The notes: generated from the letters alone by a model not told the origin. 62,079 nt of DNA from Blastococcus sp. CT_GayMR20 (GCF_004570345.1 NZ_SPQM01000014.1:1-62079); one strand, 5' to 3'. Counted from the first letter of the stretch, positions 33,958 to 45,717 are shown. Numbers and translations: made by a program.

Positions 33958-34206
33958 GAGCCGTACCTCCAAGCGAGAGGAACCGGGCCGTCCGGGCTGC
34001 GCCTCCGGCGCAGGGCGGGTGGTCGAGGGAGCCTCGGGGAATGTGCCCCGGTAGCGGTTGCCTCCGCCCGGGGCCTTCGGCGGTTGCCGATGCCTGGAGG
34101 AGATGGGGCGGCGATGCGGGGATACAGCCGCCGGGAGGCGTCACCGGCGGGAGTGATCTTGCTCCGCCGTCCGGTGCAGCGGGTTGATCGAACCTAGACT
34201 TCCGAC
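33958..34206. promoter_or_regulatory. Divergent intergenic region between small secreted gene C and the GCS2 ligase
   Basis: About 250 bases. On the minus-strand side, TGCGCC (34012-34007) and TGGTCG (34020) sit where the -10 box and first operator unit lie at genes A and B; two CGGTTG cores also occur at 34055 and 34081 but are 26 bp apart. On the plus-strand side, TAGACT at 34195-34200 is six bases from GTG 34207, a leaderless promoter. No gene seen. Confidence 0.45.
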
Positions 34207-35412
34207 GTGCAGATTCCCTTCCAGTCCTCGGAGCGCGCCAGTCTCGGCGTGGAGTGGGAGCTGCAGCTCGTCGACCGCGAGACCCGGCAGCTCTCGGCAG
34301 GTGCCGTCGAGATCCTCGAGGAGATCCGCCCCGAGGGCCTCGACGAGCACCCCAAGGCCAAGCACGAGCTCCTGCAGTCGACGATCGAGATCATCACCGG
34401 CATCTGCACGACGGTGGAGGAGGCGAAGGCCGACCTCGCCGGCACCCTGGCCGAGGTCTCCGCGGCCGCCGACCGGCACGGCCTCGGGCTCATGTGCGCC
34501 GGCACCCACCCGATGACCGACTGGCAGACCCAGCTCATCTCGCCGAAGGAGCGCTACCTCCAGCTGGTCGAGCGCATGCAGTGGCTGGCCCGGCGGCTGC
34601 AGATCTTCGGCGTGCACGTGCACGTCGGCGTCCGCGCGCCGGAGAAGGCCATCCCGGTCGTCAACGCCCTGTGCCAGTACGTCCCGCACTTCCTCGCGCT
34701 CTCGGCGTCCTCGCCGTTCTGGGTGGGCTGCGACACGGGCCTCGCGTCGTCCCGGACCAAGGTCTTCGAGAGCATGCCGACGGCCGGCCTGCCCTACCAG
34801 CTCTCGGGCTGGGACGAGTTCGAGAGCTACATGGAGACGCTGATCTCGACGAACGCCATCCAGAGCGTCCGCGAGGTGTGGTGGGACATCCGCCCGCACC
34901 CGGGCTTCGGCACCGTCGAGCTGCGGATCTGCGACGGGCTGCCGACCCTCGACGAGATCGGTGCCGTCGCCGCGCTCAGCCAGTGCCTGGTCGAGCAGTT
35001 CGACAGCCAGCTCGACCGGGGGTACACGCTGCCCACCCCGGTCAGCTGGGTGCTGCGCGAGAACAAGTGGCGGGCCGCGCGCTACGGCCTGGGCGCCGAC
35101 ATCGTCGTCGACGAGAAGGGCACCGTCCGGCCGGTGCGGCAGGCGATCCTGGACCTCGTCGAGGACCTCACCCCGACGGCGAAGCGGCTCGGCTGTGAGG
35201 CCGAGCTGGCCGACGTCGAGCGCGTCCTGGCCGTCGGGGCCTCTTACCAGCGCCAGCGCGCGGTGGCCGCCGCGTCGGGCGGTGACCTGAGGCCGGTCGT
35301 GGACAGCCTCCTCGTCGAGATGCGGGACGGCCTGCCGTCCGGCGGGCCGGGCGGTGCGTGGTCAGGTCCCGTGCCGGGTCCGGCGGACTGCGCAGGTGGG
35401 CACGCGGCATGA
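34207..35412 (+). CDS. GCS2-family glutamate-cysteine ligase (YbdK type)
   Basis: A 401-residue carboxylate-amine ligase joining glutamate to an amine or cysteine with ATP. Seen: LGVEWELQLVD (start of the GCS2 fold), KHELLQSTIEIITGIC, GTHPMTDWQ, FGVHVHVGV and the EVWWDIRPHPGFGTVELRICDG region with catalytic Glu and Arg. Length is typical; the last 30 residues are Gly/Pro-rich. In mycothiol-using actinobacteria such enzymes may act in ergothioneine or other gamma-glutamyl pathways, so glutathione synthesis should not be assumed. Leaderless GTG start; its TGA overlaps the ATG of the M20 gene. Confidence 0.9.
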   Translation: MQIPFQSSERASLGVEWELQLVDRETRQLSAGAVEILEEIRPEGLDEHPKAKHELLQSTIEIITGICTTVEEAKADLAGTLAEVSAAADRHGLGLMCAGTHPMTDWQTQLISPKERYLQLVERMQWLARRLQIFGVHVHVGVRAPEKAIPVVNALCQYVPHFLALSASSPFWVGCDTGLASSRTKVFESMPTAGLPYQLSGWDEFESYMETLISTNAIQSVREVWWDIRPHPGFGTVELRICDGLPTLDEIGAVAALSQCLVEQFDSQLDRGYTLPTPVSWVLRENKWRAARYGLGADIVVDEKGTVRPVRQAILDLVEDLTPTAKRLGCEAELADVERVLAVGASYQRQRAVAAASGGDLRPVVDSLLVEMRDGLPSGGPGGAWSGPVPGPADCAGGHAA

Positions 35413-36722
35413 CCCCCGTCGTCGAGAAGCTGGGCGCCGCGGTCGACGACTGGGTGGCCAGGAACGAGGAGCACCTCGTCGCCACCCGGCGGCACCTGCA
35501 CGCGCACCCGGAGCTCGCGTTCGCCGAGTACGAGACGACGTCCTACCTGGAGGGGCGGCTGCGCGAGGTCGGGCTCAAGCCGCGGCGGCTGCCGACCGGC
35601 ACCGGCCTCGTGTGCGACGTGGGGACCGGTGGGCCGATCGTGGTGCTGCGCGCCGACATCGACGCCCTCCCGCTCGCCGACGCGAAGGACGTGCCCTACG
35701 CCTCGACCAAGGACGGCCTCTGCCACGCGTGCGGGCACGACGTCCACACCACCATCGCGCTCGGTGTCGGCCACGCGCTGGCCGCGCTCGACGGGCTGCC
35801 GGGAACCGTCCGGATCGTGTTCCAGCCGGCGGAGGAGGTCATCCCGGGGGGCGCGACCGAGGTGGTCGCCGCCGGGATCCTGGACGGCGCCTCCCGGGCC
35901 TTCGCGCTGCACTGCGATCCCCAGGTCCCGGTCGGCACCATCGGCCTGCGCACGGGCGCCATCACCGCGGCCTGCGACCGCGTGGACATCACGCTCACCG
36001 GTCCCGGCGGGCACACCGCCCGCCCGCAGCTGACCGTCGACCTCGTCGATGCCCTCGGCAGGCTGATCACCGATCTCCCCGGCCTGCTCTCCCGCCAGGT
36101 CGACCCGCGCTCGGGGATGTCGCTGGTCTGGGGTGCGGTCAGCGCCGGTGTCGCGGCGAACGCCATCCCGCAGCGCGGCACGGTGCGGGGCACCGTCCGG
36201 GTGCTCGACCGGGACGCCTGGAAGAACGCCGAGGACCTCATGCGCTCCCTCGTGGCACGCGTGGCGGCGACCACCGGCGCCGGGTGCGAGGTCGACTACG
36301 TGCGCGGACTGCCCCCCGTGGTCAACGATCCCCGCGCGGTCGCACTCATGCGGGCGGCCGCGCTGAGCACGGTGGGCAGTGACCACGTCATCGTGACGCC
36401 GCAGAGCATGGGTGGCGAGGACTTCGGCTGGTTCGCCGAGGTGGTGCCGATCGCCCTGGCCCGGCTGGGTACGCACGGCGGCGGTCCACCGCTCGACCTG
36501 CATCGCGGCACCTTCGACGTGGACGAGCGGGCGATCGGGGTCGGGATCCGGCTCATGGCCCGCACCGCGCTGCACGCCCTCGAGGCCGACGCGGTCACCG
36601 ACGCGGGAGGCGCAGCACCACCCGCCCGCACGCGGCGACCGGCGCCTGGGGACACTGCATCGAGACGATCAGTCGACGAGAAGCGGGAACCCGACGATGA
36701 GTTCCACCGACCAGCGGGCTGA
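35409..36722 (+). CDS. M20-family amidohydrolase
   Basis: A 437-residue metal-dependent amidohydrolase of the M20D (IAA-amino acid/hippurate hydrolase) type. Seen: RRHLHAHPELAFAEYET, VVLRADIDALPL, the metal and catalytic motif CHACGHDVHTT, PAEEVIPGGATEVV with the Glu pair, the dimerisation-domain TGPGGHTARPQ and the C-terminal SMGGEDFGWF. It overlaps the ligase upstream by 4 bases and mutA downstream by 26 bases. Coupling to a gamma-glutamyl ligase suggests it cleaves an N-acyl or gamma-glutamyl amide, but substrate is unknown. The C-terminal 50 residues are atypical and overlap the mutA start region. Confidence 0.9.
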   Translation: MTPVVEKLGAAVDDWVARNEEHLVATRRHLHAHPELAFAEYETTSYLEGRLREVGLKPRRLPTGTGLVCDVGTGGPIVVLRADIDALPLADAKDVPYASTKDGLCHACGHDVHTTIALGVGHALAALDGLPGTVRIVFQPAEEVIPGGATEVVAAGILDGASRAFALHCDPQVPVGTIGLRTGAITAACDRVDITLTGPGGHTARPQLTVDLVDALGRLITDLPGLLSRQVDPRSGMSLVWGAVSAGVAANAIPQRGTVRGTVRVLDRDAWKNAEDLMRSLVARVAATTGAGCEVDYVRGLPPVVNDPRAVALMRAAALSTVGSDHVIVTPQSMGGEDFGWFAEVVPIALARLGTHGGGPPLDLHRGTFDVDERAIGVGIRLMARTALHALEADAVTDAGGAAPPARTRRPAPGDTASRRSVDEKREPDDEFHRPAG

Positions 36723-38576
36723 CGCACCGGCCCACGCCGATGCCGAGGTGCCGGCCGAGCACGAGGTCCCCGAGGACCTGTCGCTCGCTGCGGAGTTCGA
36801 GCAGGCCACGCGCGACCAGTGGCGCGAGCTCGTCGCGGGGGTGCTCCGCAAGGCCGGCCGCGAGGACCTCCCCGACCCCGTCGAGGAGGCGCTGACGAAC
36901 ACGGTGGCCACCGGCGTCCGCGTCGCACCGCTCTACACCGCCGAGGACGCCGCCGACCTGCCGGCGGCGGTCGGCGTCCCCGGGCTCGCCCCGTTCGTGC
37001 GCGGCTCCCGGGCCGGTGCCGAGCCGGCCGTTCCGGGCGGCTGGGACGTCCGCCAGCGCCATGCGCACCCGGACGTCGCCGTCACCAAGGAGGCGATCGC
37101 CGCCGACCTGGAGAACGGCGTCACCTCGCTGTGGCTGGTGCTCGGCGAGGGCGCCGTCCCCGTCGATTCCCTGGGCGACGCGCTGTCCGACGTCCTGCTC
37201 GACCTCGCGCCGGTGACCCTGCAGGGCGGACTCCCGGCCGCCGAGGCGTTCCTGTCCCTCGTCGAGGGCCGCACGGACCTGGCGCCGGGGAGCTCCCTGG
37301 GCCTCGACCCGCTCGGTCTGCAGGCGGCCTCCGGCGAGCCGCAGGATCTCTCCGGCCTCGCCGACGTGGCCCGCCGGGCGGCCGCCCACGACGGCCTGCG
37401 GACGGTCGTCGTGGACGCCACCGTCTTCGCCGACGCCGGCGCGTCGGTGGTCGAGGAGCTGGGCTGCTCGCTGGCGGCCGGCGTCGCCTACCTGCGCGCG
37501 CTCACCGAGGGCGGGCTGTCGGTGGAGGAGGCGCTCGGGCAGCTGGAGTTCCGCTACAGCGCGAGCGCCGACCAGTTCACGACCATCGCGGGGCTGCGTG
37601 CCGCCCGCCGGCTCTGGGACCGGGTGGGGGAGGCCAGCGGCGCATCGCCCGAGCTGCGCGCCCAGCGCCAGCACGCCGTCACCTCCTCGGTCATGACGAC
37701 CAAGCGCGACCCGTGGGTCAACCTGCTGCGGACGACGGTGGCCTGCTTCGCCGCCGGGGTGGGCGGTGCCGACGTCGTGACCGTGCAGCCCTTCGACGCC
37801 GAGCTGGGCCTGCCCGACTCGTTCTCCCGCCGGATCGCGCGCAACACCCAGAGCCTGCTGGTCGAGGAGGGGCACCTTGCGCGCGTCCTCGATCCCGCCG
37901 GTGGCTCCTGGTACGTCGAGTCGCTGACCGACGAGATCGCGCAGGCGGCCTGGGACTGGTTCACCGAGATCGAGCGGGCCGGCGGGCTGGTCGCCGCACT
38001 CGACTCCGGCCTCGTCCGGGACCGGATCGGCGCGGCCTGGGACGAACGCGCGAAGCGGATCGCCACCCGGAAGGACGCCATCACCGGCGTCAGCGAGTTC
38101 CCGAACCTCGCGGAGAAGTTGCCGTCGCGCGAACCGCTGGCCTGGTCACCGCCCTCCGGTGGCCTGCCCCGCGTGCGCGCGGCCCAGGAGTTCGAGGAGC
38201 TGCGCGACGCGGCCGACGCCGCCCCGGAGCGCCCGAAGGTCTACCTCGCGACCATCGGGCCGATCGCGAAGCACACGGCCCGTGCCTCGTTCGCCGGCAA
38301 CCTGTTCCAGGCCGGCGGCCTCGAGACGCCGTCCGGGAACGGTGTGGACGGCTTCGCCGACGCGGGGACGACGGTGGCGTGCATCTGCGGCACCGACAAG
38401 GACTACGCCGACACTGCGGCCGGGCTGGCCGCCGGGCTGAGGGCCGCCGGTGCGACGCAGGTCTGGCTGGCCGGCAAGCCGGACCTGGCGGTCGACGGCG
38501 TGGACGGCTACGTGTACGCCGGATGCGACGCACTCGCGGCACTGCGCAGTGCCCACGACGAGCTGGGAGGCAAGGC

Positions 38577-38580
<4 letters not shown>
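36697..38580 (+). CDS. mutA: Methylmalonyl-CoA mutase small subunit
   Basis: A 627-residue non-catalytic beta subunit of the B12-dependent mutase that interconverts methylmalonyl-CoA and succinyl-CoA. It has the barrel domain ([65 protein letters not shown]) and a C-terminal B12-fold relic ([20 protein letters not shown]) that lacks the DxHxxG cobalamin ligand, as expected. ATG 36697 starts inside the end of the M20 gene and begins MSSTDQ. It overlaps mutB by 4 bases. Confidence 0.95.
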
Positions 38581-40783
<2,203 letters not shown>

Positions 40784-40784
<1 letters not shown>

Positions 40785-41788
40785 TGCGATCGTCCGACCT
40801 CGCGGAAGGGGTGCTCGCCGGGGACCGGCGGGCGGTCGCCCGGGCGATCACGCTGGTCGAGTCCCGTCGGCCCGACCACCGCGAGCGGGCGCAGGAGCTG
40901 CTGGTCGAGCTGCTGCCGCACGCCGGGGGAGCGCGCCGGGTCGGGATCAGCGGCGTCCCCGGGGTGGGGAAGTCGACCTTCATCGACCAGCTCGGCGTCG
41001 ACCTCACCGCGGGCGGGTCGCAGGTGGCGGTGCTCGCCGTGGATCCATCGTCGGCGCGGTCGGGCGGGTCGATCCTCGGGGACAAGACCCGGATGGCGCG
41101 GCTGGCCGTCGACGCGAACGCGTTCATCCGTCCCTCGCCGACATCCGGGACCCTCGGTGGGGTCGCGCAGGCCACGCGGGAGTCGATGGTCGTCGTCGAG
41201 GCGGCCGGCTACGACGTCGTCCTGGTCGAGACGGTCGGCGTCGGGCAGTCGGAGGTCACCGTCGCCGAGATGGTCGACTCGTTCCTCTTCCTGACCCTGG
41301 CCCGCACCGGCGACCAGCTGCAGGGCATCAAGCGGGGCATCCTCGAGATCGCCGACGTCATCGCGGTGAACAAGGCCGACGGGCCGGGGGCGCCGGACGC
41401 GCGCAAGGCGGCGCGCGAGCTGGCCGGGGCGATCCGCATGCTGCGCGGGCACACCGAGGGTGGCTGGGACGTGCCGGTCCTGACCTGCGCTGGGCTCACC
41501 GGCGAGGGGCTCGACACGGTCTGGGCGAAGCTCGTCGAGCACCAGGACCGGATGAAGGCGTCCGGGGAGTTCGAGGAGCGGCGCCGGACCCAGCAGGTGC
41601 GTTGGACGTGGCAGCTGGTCCGCGACTCGCTGGAGCACCAGCTGCGGTTGCACCCGGGCGTGCGGTCCGCCGTCCCGGAGCTGGAGAAAGCGGTGCTGGC
41701 GGGCGAGCTGACGCCGGCGCTGGCCGCCCAGCAGATCCTCACGACCTTCTTGGCCGCCCCCGGGGGCGGCTCCATCGTCACGCACTGA
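40784..41788 (+). CDS. meaB: Methylmalonyl-CoA mutase-associated GTPase
   Basis: A 334-residue G3E-family GTPase (MeaB/ArgK) that loads and protects the B12 cofactor of the mutase. P-loop GVPGVGKST, DPSSARSGGSILGDKTRM, the switch region VETVGVGQSE and the guanine-specificity NKAD are seen, followed by a C-terminal dimerisation arm. Its ATG overlaps the mutB stop by one base. Confidence 0.96.
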
Positions 41789-42079
41789 CGGGCCGTCCAG
41801 CGCTTCTCCTGCGGGATACCGGATCGTCACTTTGGGTAGGGTTGTGCGCACGGAGGACGAACGGTTCCGTCTCTCCGGTGGCCCGATGGTTGCCGGGTGC
41901 GCAAGCGAACTGCCTTTCTCGGTGTGACCCGTGTGACTCGAGCGGTGGTCTGGACATAGCTCATTGCGCATGCCGGGCGTGTTCCGAGGGGCGCCGGTAT
42001 CGTGTCGATTGCCACCGGACGTGCTCGCGTTATTACGCTCAGTCACTTCTTTTCGTGGCTCATCGACACGGGAGGATGC
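41789..42079 (+). promoter_or_regulatory. Intergenic region before the sugar cluster
   Basis: 291 bases without a supported gene and clearly lower in G+C in its right half. A candidate promoter is TTGCCA (42009-42014), 16-base spacer, TATTAC (42031-42036), followed by a short leader and GGGAGGA before ATG 42080. An earlier TAGGGT at 41837-41842 could be another -10 box. The G+C drop fits a boundary between the mutase operon and an accessory glycan cluster. Confidence 0.35.
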
Positions 42080-43255
42080 ATGACGAAGGCCCTGGAACGC
42101 GAAGGCGTCAGCACGGCAATCCGCCGCCCGGAGACCCGGCTGAACGCGCTCAAGCGGTCCCGGCCAACGGTCCCGCTCAATGATCTCAAGCGCGGCTTCG
42201 ACGCTCTTGGTGATCAGTTGCAGGCTGCGGCCGCTCGCGTCCTGAGCAGCGGTTGGTACGTCCAGGGGCCGGAGCACCAGGCTTTCGAGCGGGAGTTCGC
42301 CGCCTACGTCGGATCCGCGGACTGCGTCGGGGTGGCCAACGGCACCGACGCTCTCGAGATCGCGCTGAGGTCGCTCGACCCGGCGCCCGGCTCGCTCGTC
42401 GTGACGGCTGCCAACGCCGGCATGTACAGCTCGACCGCCATCCGTCGCGCGGGACTGCGGCCCCGGTACGCCGACGTCGACCCGGACACGCTGCTGCTGA
42501 CGGCCGACAGTGTCGCGTCGGTGCTCGACGACGACGTCTCCGTCGTCGTCGTGACCCACCTCTACGGCCGGCTGGCCGACATCGCAGGCATCCGTGAGGT
42601 CCTTCGCGCCCGCGGCATCGCCCTGCTGGAGGACTGCGCGCAGGCCGCCGGTGCAGGCGCACCAGGCGCGCGTGCCGGCAGCCTCGGCGACGTCGCGGCG
42701 TTCAGCTTCTACCCGACCAAGAACCTCGGGGCGTTCGGTGACGGCGGTGCCGTCACGACCTCCCGCGCGGACGTTGCGGAGCGCGCCCGTCGGCTGCGCA
42801 TGTACGGCTGGACGGCGAAGTACGAGGTCGGCGAGGACGGCGGCCGGAACAGTCGCCTGGACGAGATGCAGGCAGCTCTCCTGCGGGTGCAGCTGGGCCA
42901 CCTCGACTCGTGGAACGAGACCCGCCGCTCGGTGATCGCGCGCTACGCGGCTGCAGCGGAGGGGACCAGCGTGCGCGTCCTGCCGGCTGAGGGGCACGAC
43001 CACGTCGCCCACCTCGCCGTCCTGGTCGCAGAGGACCGCGAGGCGGCGCGCGCAGCACTGGCGGCGGCCGGCGTCCAGACCGACGTGCACTACCCCATCC
43101 CGGACCACTGGCAGCAGCCCTTCGTGGCCGACTACGCCGGGGCGTCGCTCCCGGTGACCGAGGAGCGGTCCGGTCAGATCCTCAGCCTGCCGTGCTTCCC
43201 CGAACTGACCACCGACGAGATCGACCGCGTCTGCGCGGCGCTGCGGGAGCTGTGA
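42080..43255 (+). CDS. DegT/DnrJ/EryC1 sugar aminotransferase (FdtB-like)
   Basis: A 391-residue PLP-dependent aminotransferase for a nucleotide keto-sugar. Seen: VPLNDLKRGF, SGWYVQGPEHQAFEREFAAYVG, GVANGTDALEIALRSL, HLYGRLADI, LLEDCAQAAGA, the PLP lysine in FSFYPTKNLGAFGDGG and RMYGW. ATG 42080 follows a good GGGAGGA. Together with the WxcM-like protein two genes on, it fits 3-amino-3,6-dideoxyhexose (Fuc3N or Qui3N) synthesis: isomerise, transaminate, acetylate. The glucose-1-phosphate thymidylyltransferase and dehydratase needed upstream in the pathway are not in the window. Confidence 0.9.
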   Translation: MTKALEREGVSTAIRRPETRLNALKRSRPTVPLNDLKRGFDALGDQLQAAAARVLSSGWYVQGPEHQAFEREFAAYVGSADCVGVANGTDALEIALRSLDPAPGSLVVTAANAGMYSSTAIRRAGLRPRYADVDPDTLLLTADSVASVLDDDVSVVVVTHLYGRLADIAGIREVLRARGIALLEDCAQAAGAGAPGARAGSLGDVAAFSFYPTKNLGAFGDGGAVTTSRADVAERARRLRMYGWTAKYEVGEDGGRNSRLDEMQAALLRVQLGHLDSWNETRRSVIARYAAAAEGTSVRVLPAEGHDHVAHLAVLVAEDREAARAALAAAGVQTDVHYPIPDHWQQPFVADYAGASLPVTEERSGQILSLPCFPELTTDEIDRVCAALREL

Positions 43256-43256
43256 C

Positions 43257-44288
43257 ATGAGTGCGATCCGCTACTCGGTCGTGGTCCCGGTGTACGGGAA
43301 CGAGGCCACCCTCCCGGCGCTCGTCGACCGTCTCGAGCAGCTGGCAACCCGGCTCGACGGCCCGCTGGAGGCCGTCTTCGTCGTCGACGGCTCACCGGAC
43401 GGCTCGCTCCTCGTCCTCCGCAGGCTCCTCGAGACCGCCACGCTGAACGCCCAGCTCGTCGCCCACTCGCGGAACTTCGGCTCCTTCGCCGCGATCCGCA
43501 CCGGTTTCGCCGCCGCCGAGGGCGACTTCGTCGCCGCGATGGCCGCCGACCTCCAAGAGCCGGTGGAACTGGTCGAGGAGTTCTTCCAGCTGCTCGCCAC
43601 GGGGGAGTACGACGTCGCCGTCGGCACCCGGGCCGGGCGGGACGACCCGCGGACCACCATGTTCCTGTCGCGAGCGTTCTGGGCGATGTACCGCCGCAGT
43701 GTGCACCGCGAGATGCCGGCAGGGGGCGTGGACATCTTCGGCTGCACCCGCCAGGTGGCCAACCAGCTGGTCGCGCTCGACGAGTCCCACTCGAGCCTGG
43801 TCGGGCTTCTCTACTGGCTCGGCTTCCGTCGGGTCGAGGTGCCCTACCTCCGTGCGCCGCGCGGTGAGGGGAAGAGCGGCTGGTCCCTCAAGCGCAAGAT
43901 GCGCTACTTCCTGGACAGCGTCTTCTCGTTCACCGACGTGCCGGTCATGCTTCTCACGATGATCGGCGCCGTGGGAGCGGTGCTCACCGTCCTCGCGGGT
44001 GCGTTCCTTGTCGTGGCCCGGATGTCCGGCCTGATCGACGAAGCCGGGTACACGCCCCTCATGCTCGTGGTGCTTCTCTCCACGTTCACGCTGCTGTTCG
44101 GCCTGGGCGTCGTCGGTTCCTACGTCTGGCGGACCTACGAGAACAGCAAGGGCCGGCCGGGCGCGGTGTCGATGTCCCACGAGCGCTTCGCGGCGGTGCG
44201 GCCCGGCCGGGCGGGGGCAGCTCCGGTCCTCCCGCTGATCCCCGAGGCACGTGATCAGTTCGAGGCGCGGGATCGTGTCGAGGTCTGA
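43257..44288 (+). CDS. GT2 glycosyltransferase, GtrB/DPM1-like
   Basis: A 343-residue family 2 glycosyltransferase with two C-terminal membrane helices (VPVMLLTMIGAVGAVLTVLAGAF and PLMLVVLLSTFTLLFGLGVVGSYV). The GT-A domain has VVPVYGNEATLPALV, VVDGSPDGS and MAADLQEP (metal/nucleotide site). Such enzymes transfer a sugar from a nucleotide donor to undecaprenyl or polyprenyl phosphate. It is followed directly by a GtrA gene, the usual partner. Starts 2 bases after the aminotransferase stop. Confidence 0.9.
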   Translation: MSAIRYSVVVPVYGNEATLPALVDRLEQLATRLDGPLEAVFVVDGSPDGSLLVLRRLLETATLNAQLVAHSRNFGSFAAIRTGFAAAEGDFVAAMAADLQEPVELVEEFFQLLATGEYDVAVGTRAGRDDPRTTMFLSRAFWAMYRRSVHREMPAGGVDIFGCTRQVANQLVALDESHSSLVGLLYWLGFRRVEVPYLRAPRGEGKSGWSLKRKMRYFLDSVFSFTDVPVMLLTMIGAVGAVLTVLAGAFLVVARMSGLIDEAGYTPLMLVVLLSTFTLLFGLGVVGSYVWRTYENSKGRPGAVSMSHERFAAVRPGRAGAAPVLPLIPEARDQFEARDRVEV

Positions 44289-44685
44289 CAACCTCCGCCA
44301 GGCCCTTCGCTTCCTCCTCGTCGGAGGTCTGAACACCGCGGTCACGGTCGTCCTGCTGGCCGTGCTCGCCCGGGTGATCGACCCGTCGCTCGCGTACTCG
44401 ATCGTCTACGCCGCGGGACTCGTGTTCACCACGGTGATGACTAACCGGTACGTGTTCTCAGCCGACCGCTCGTGGTCGCGGATGGCCGCTTTCGTCGCCT
44501 GGTACCTCGCGGTGTACGGCGTGGGTCTCGCCGTCGTGCATGCGCTCGACTCGACGCACCGGTGGTCCTCGCTCGTGCTGGCCCTCGCCACCGTCGCCGT
44601 CACCGCACCGCTGAGCTTCCTCGGCGGCCGCCTGATCTTCGCCTCCGCCACGCCCCCCGCCCGAGCACAGGAGATGTCCCGGTGA
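44275..44685 (+). CDS. GtrA-family membrane protein
   Basis: A 136-residue protein with four membrane helices starting LRQALRFLLVGGLNTAVTVVL, the GtrA hallmark, then a conserved TNRYVF loop. GtrA proteins are proposed flippases for polyprenyl-phosphate sugars made by GtrB-type transferases. GTG 44275 gives the usual short N-terminus and a GAGG binding site; an in-frame GTG at 44251 is the alternative. The gene overlaps the GT2 gene by 14 bases and the next gene by 4 bases (GTGA). Confidence 0.85.
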   Translation: MSRSDNLRQALRFLLVGGLNTAVTVVLLAVLARVIDPSLAYSIVYAAGLVFTTVMTNRYVFSADRSWSRMAAFVAWYLAVYGVGLAVVHALDSTHRWSSLVLALATVAVTAPLSFLGGRLIFASATPPARAQEMSR

Positions 44686-45623
44686 ACCACTTCGTCCACG
44701 ACAAGGGCCTCTGCGAGAGTTCCGACATCGGCGAAGGCACCAGGATCTGGGCCTTCGCGCACGTGCTTCCCGGCGCCCGGATCGGGGCCGACTGCAACGT
44801 CTGCGACAACGTGTTCATCGAGAACGACGTCGTGGTCGGTGACCGGGTGACGATCAAGTGCGGGGTCCAGCTCTGGGACGGCGTCCGTCTGGCCGACGAT
44901 GTCTTCGTCGGTCCGAACGCCACCTTCACCAACGATCCCTTCCCCCGCAGCAGGGCCTATCCGGAGTCGTTCGGACAGACCGTCGTGGGGGTCGGCGCAT
45001 CGATCGGCGCCAACGCGACGATACTTCCCGGGCTCACCATCGGCCGGCAGGCCATGGTCGGCGCCGGTGCCGTCGTGACGAAGGACGTTCCACCGAACGC
45101 GATCGTGGTGGGCAATCCGGCTCGCATCGTCGGCTACATCGACGCCGACCGCGGCGAGCCCGAGGTCGAGGTCGGCGGGGCCCAGGGGCTGCCGGTCAGC
45201 CGCGTACCGGGCGTCACGGCGCTCCGGATGACCCGCGCGGACGACCTGCGCGGAAGCTTGGTCGCCGCCAACTTCGACGGGGAGCTGCCGTTCGTCCCCC
45301 GTCGATTCTTCACCGTGTTCGGCGTCCCCTCCACGGACGTGCGGGGCGCACACGCCCACCGGCGCTGCCATCAGCTCCTCGTCTGCGTGCAGGGAAGCGT
45401 CAACGCGGTCGTCGACGACGGCAACGAACGGCAGGAGTTCGTGCTCGACCGGCCCGAGATCGGTCTGCACATGGCGCCGATGATCTGGGGCACGCAGTAC
45501 CGGTATTCGTCGGACGCCGTGCTCCTGGTGCTCGCGTCGGACCCCTACGACGCCGACGACTACATCCGTGACCACGAGACCTTCCTCGCCGAGGTTGCGG
45601 AGCGACAGCCCGTGGCGTCATGA
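44682..45623 (+). CDS. Bifunctional sugar N-acetyltransferase / 3,4-ketoisomerase (WxcM-like fusion)
   Basis: A 313-residue fusion. Residues 1-155 are a left-handed beta-helix acetyltransferase (GEGTRIWAFAHVLPGARIG, NATILPGLTIGRQAMVGAGAVVTKDVPPNAIVVGNPARIVG), like FdtC/WbbJ. Residues 175-305 are a cupin like FdtA: GAHAHRRCHQLLVCVQGSV with catalytic histidines, HMAPMIWGTQYRYS and YDADDYIRD. The same fusion is known as WxcM of Xanthomonas, which both isomerises the dTDP-4-keto sugar and acetylates the 3-amino product. With the FdtB-like aminotransferase it supplies all three late steps of a dTDP-3-acetamido-3,6-dideoxyhexose pathway. Confidence 0.9.
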   Translation: MNHFVHDKGLCESSDIGEGTRIWAFAHVLPGARIGADCNVCDNVFIENDVVVGDRVTIKCGVQLWDGVRLADDVFVGPNATFTNDPFPRSRAYPESFGQTVVGVGASIGANATILPGLTIGRQAMVGAGAVVTKDVPPNAIVVGNPARIVGYIDADRGEPEVEVGGAQGLPVSRVPGVTALRMTRADDLRGSLVAANFDGELPFVPRRFFTVFGVPSTDVRGAHAHRRCHQLLVCVQGSVNAVVDDGNERQEFVLDRPEIGLHMAPMIWGTQYRYSSDAVLLVLASDPYDADDYIRDHETFLAEVAERQPVAS

Positions 45624-45717
45624 GGATCGCCCGCTACGCGTCCCGAGCGGCCCGGCGGAGTGCACGTTCCGGCTGCCGTCCCCCATCCCCACGACAGCCT
45701 CACAGGATGCCTTCCCG

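Noticed and set aside
41837..42079. Possible cobalamin riboswitch near the mutase operon
   Set aside because: The gap is downstream of the operon, mutA has no leader (it overlaps the M20 gene), and no B12-box-like sequence was seen.
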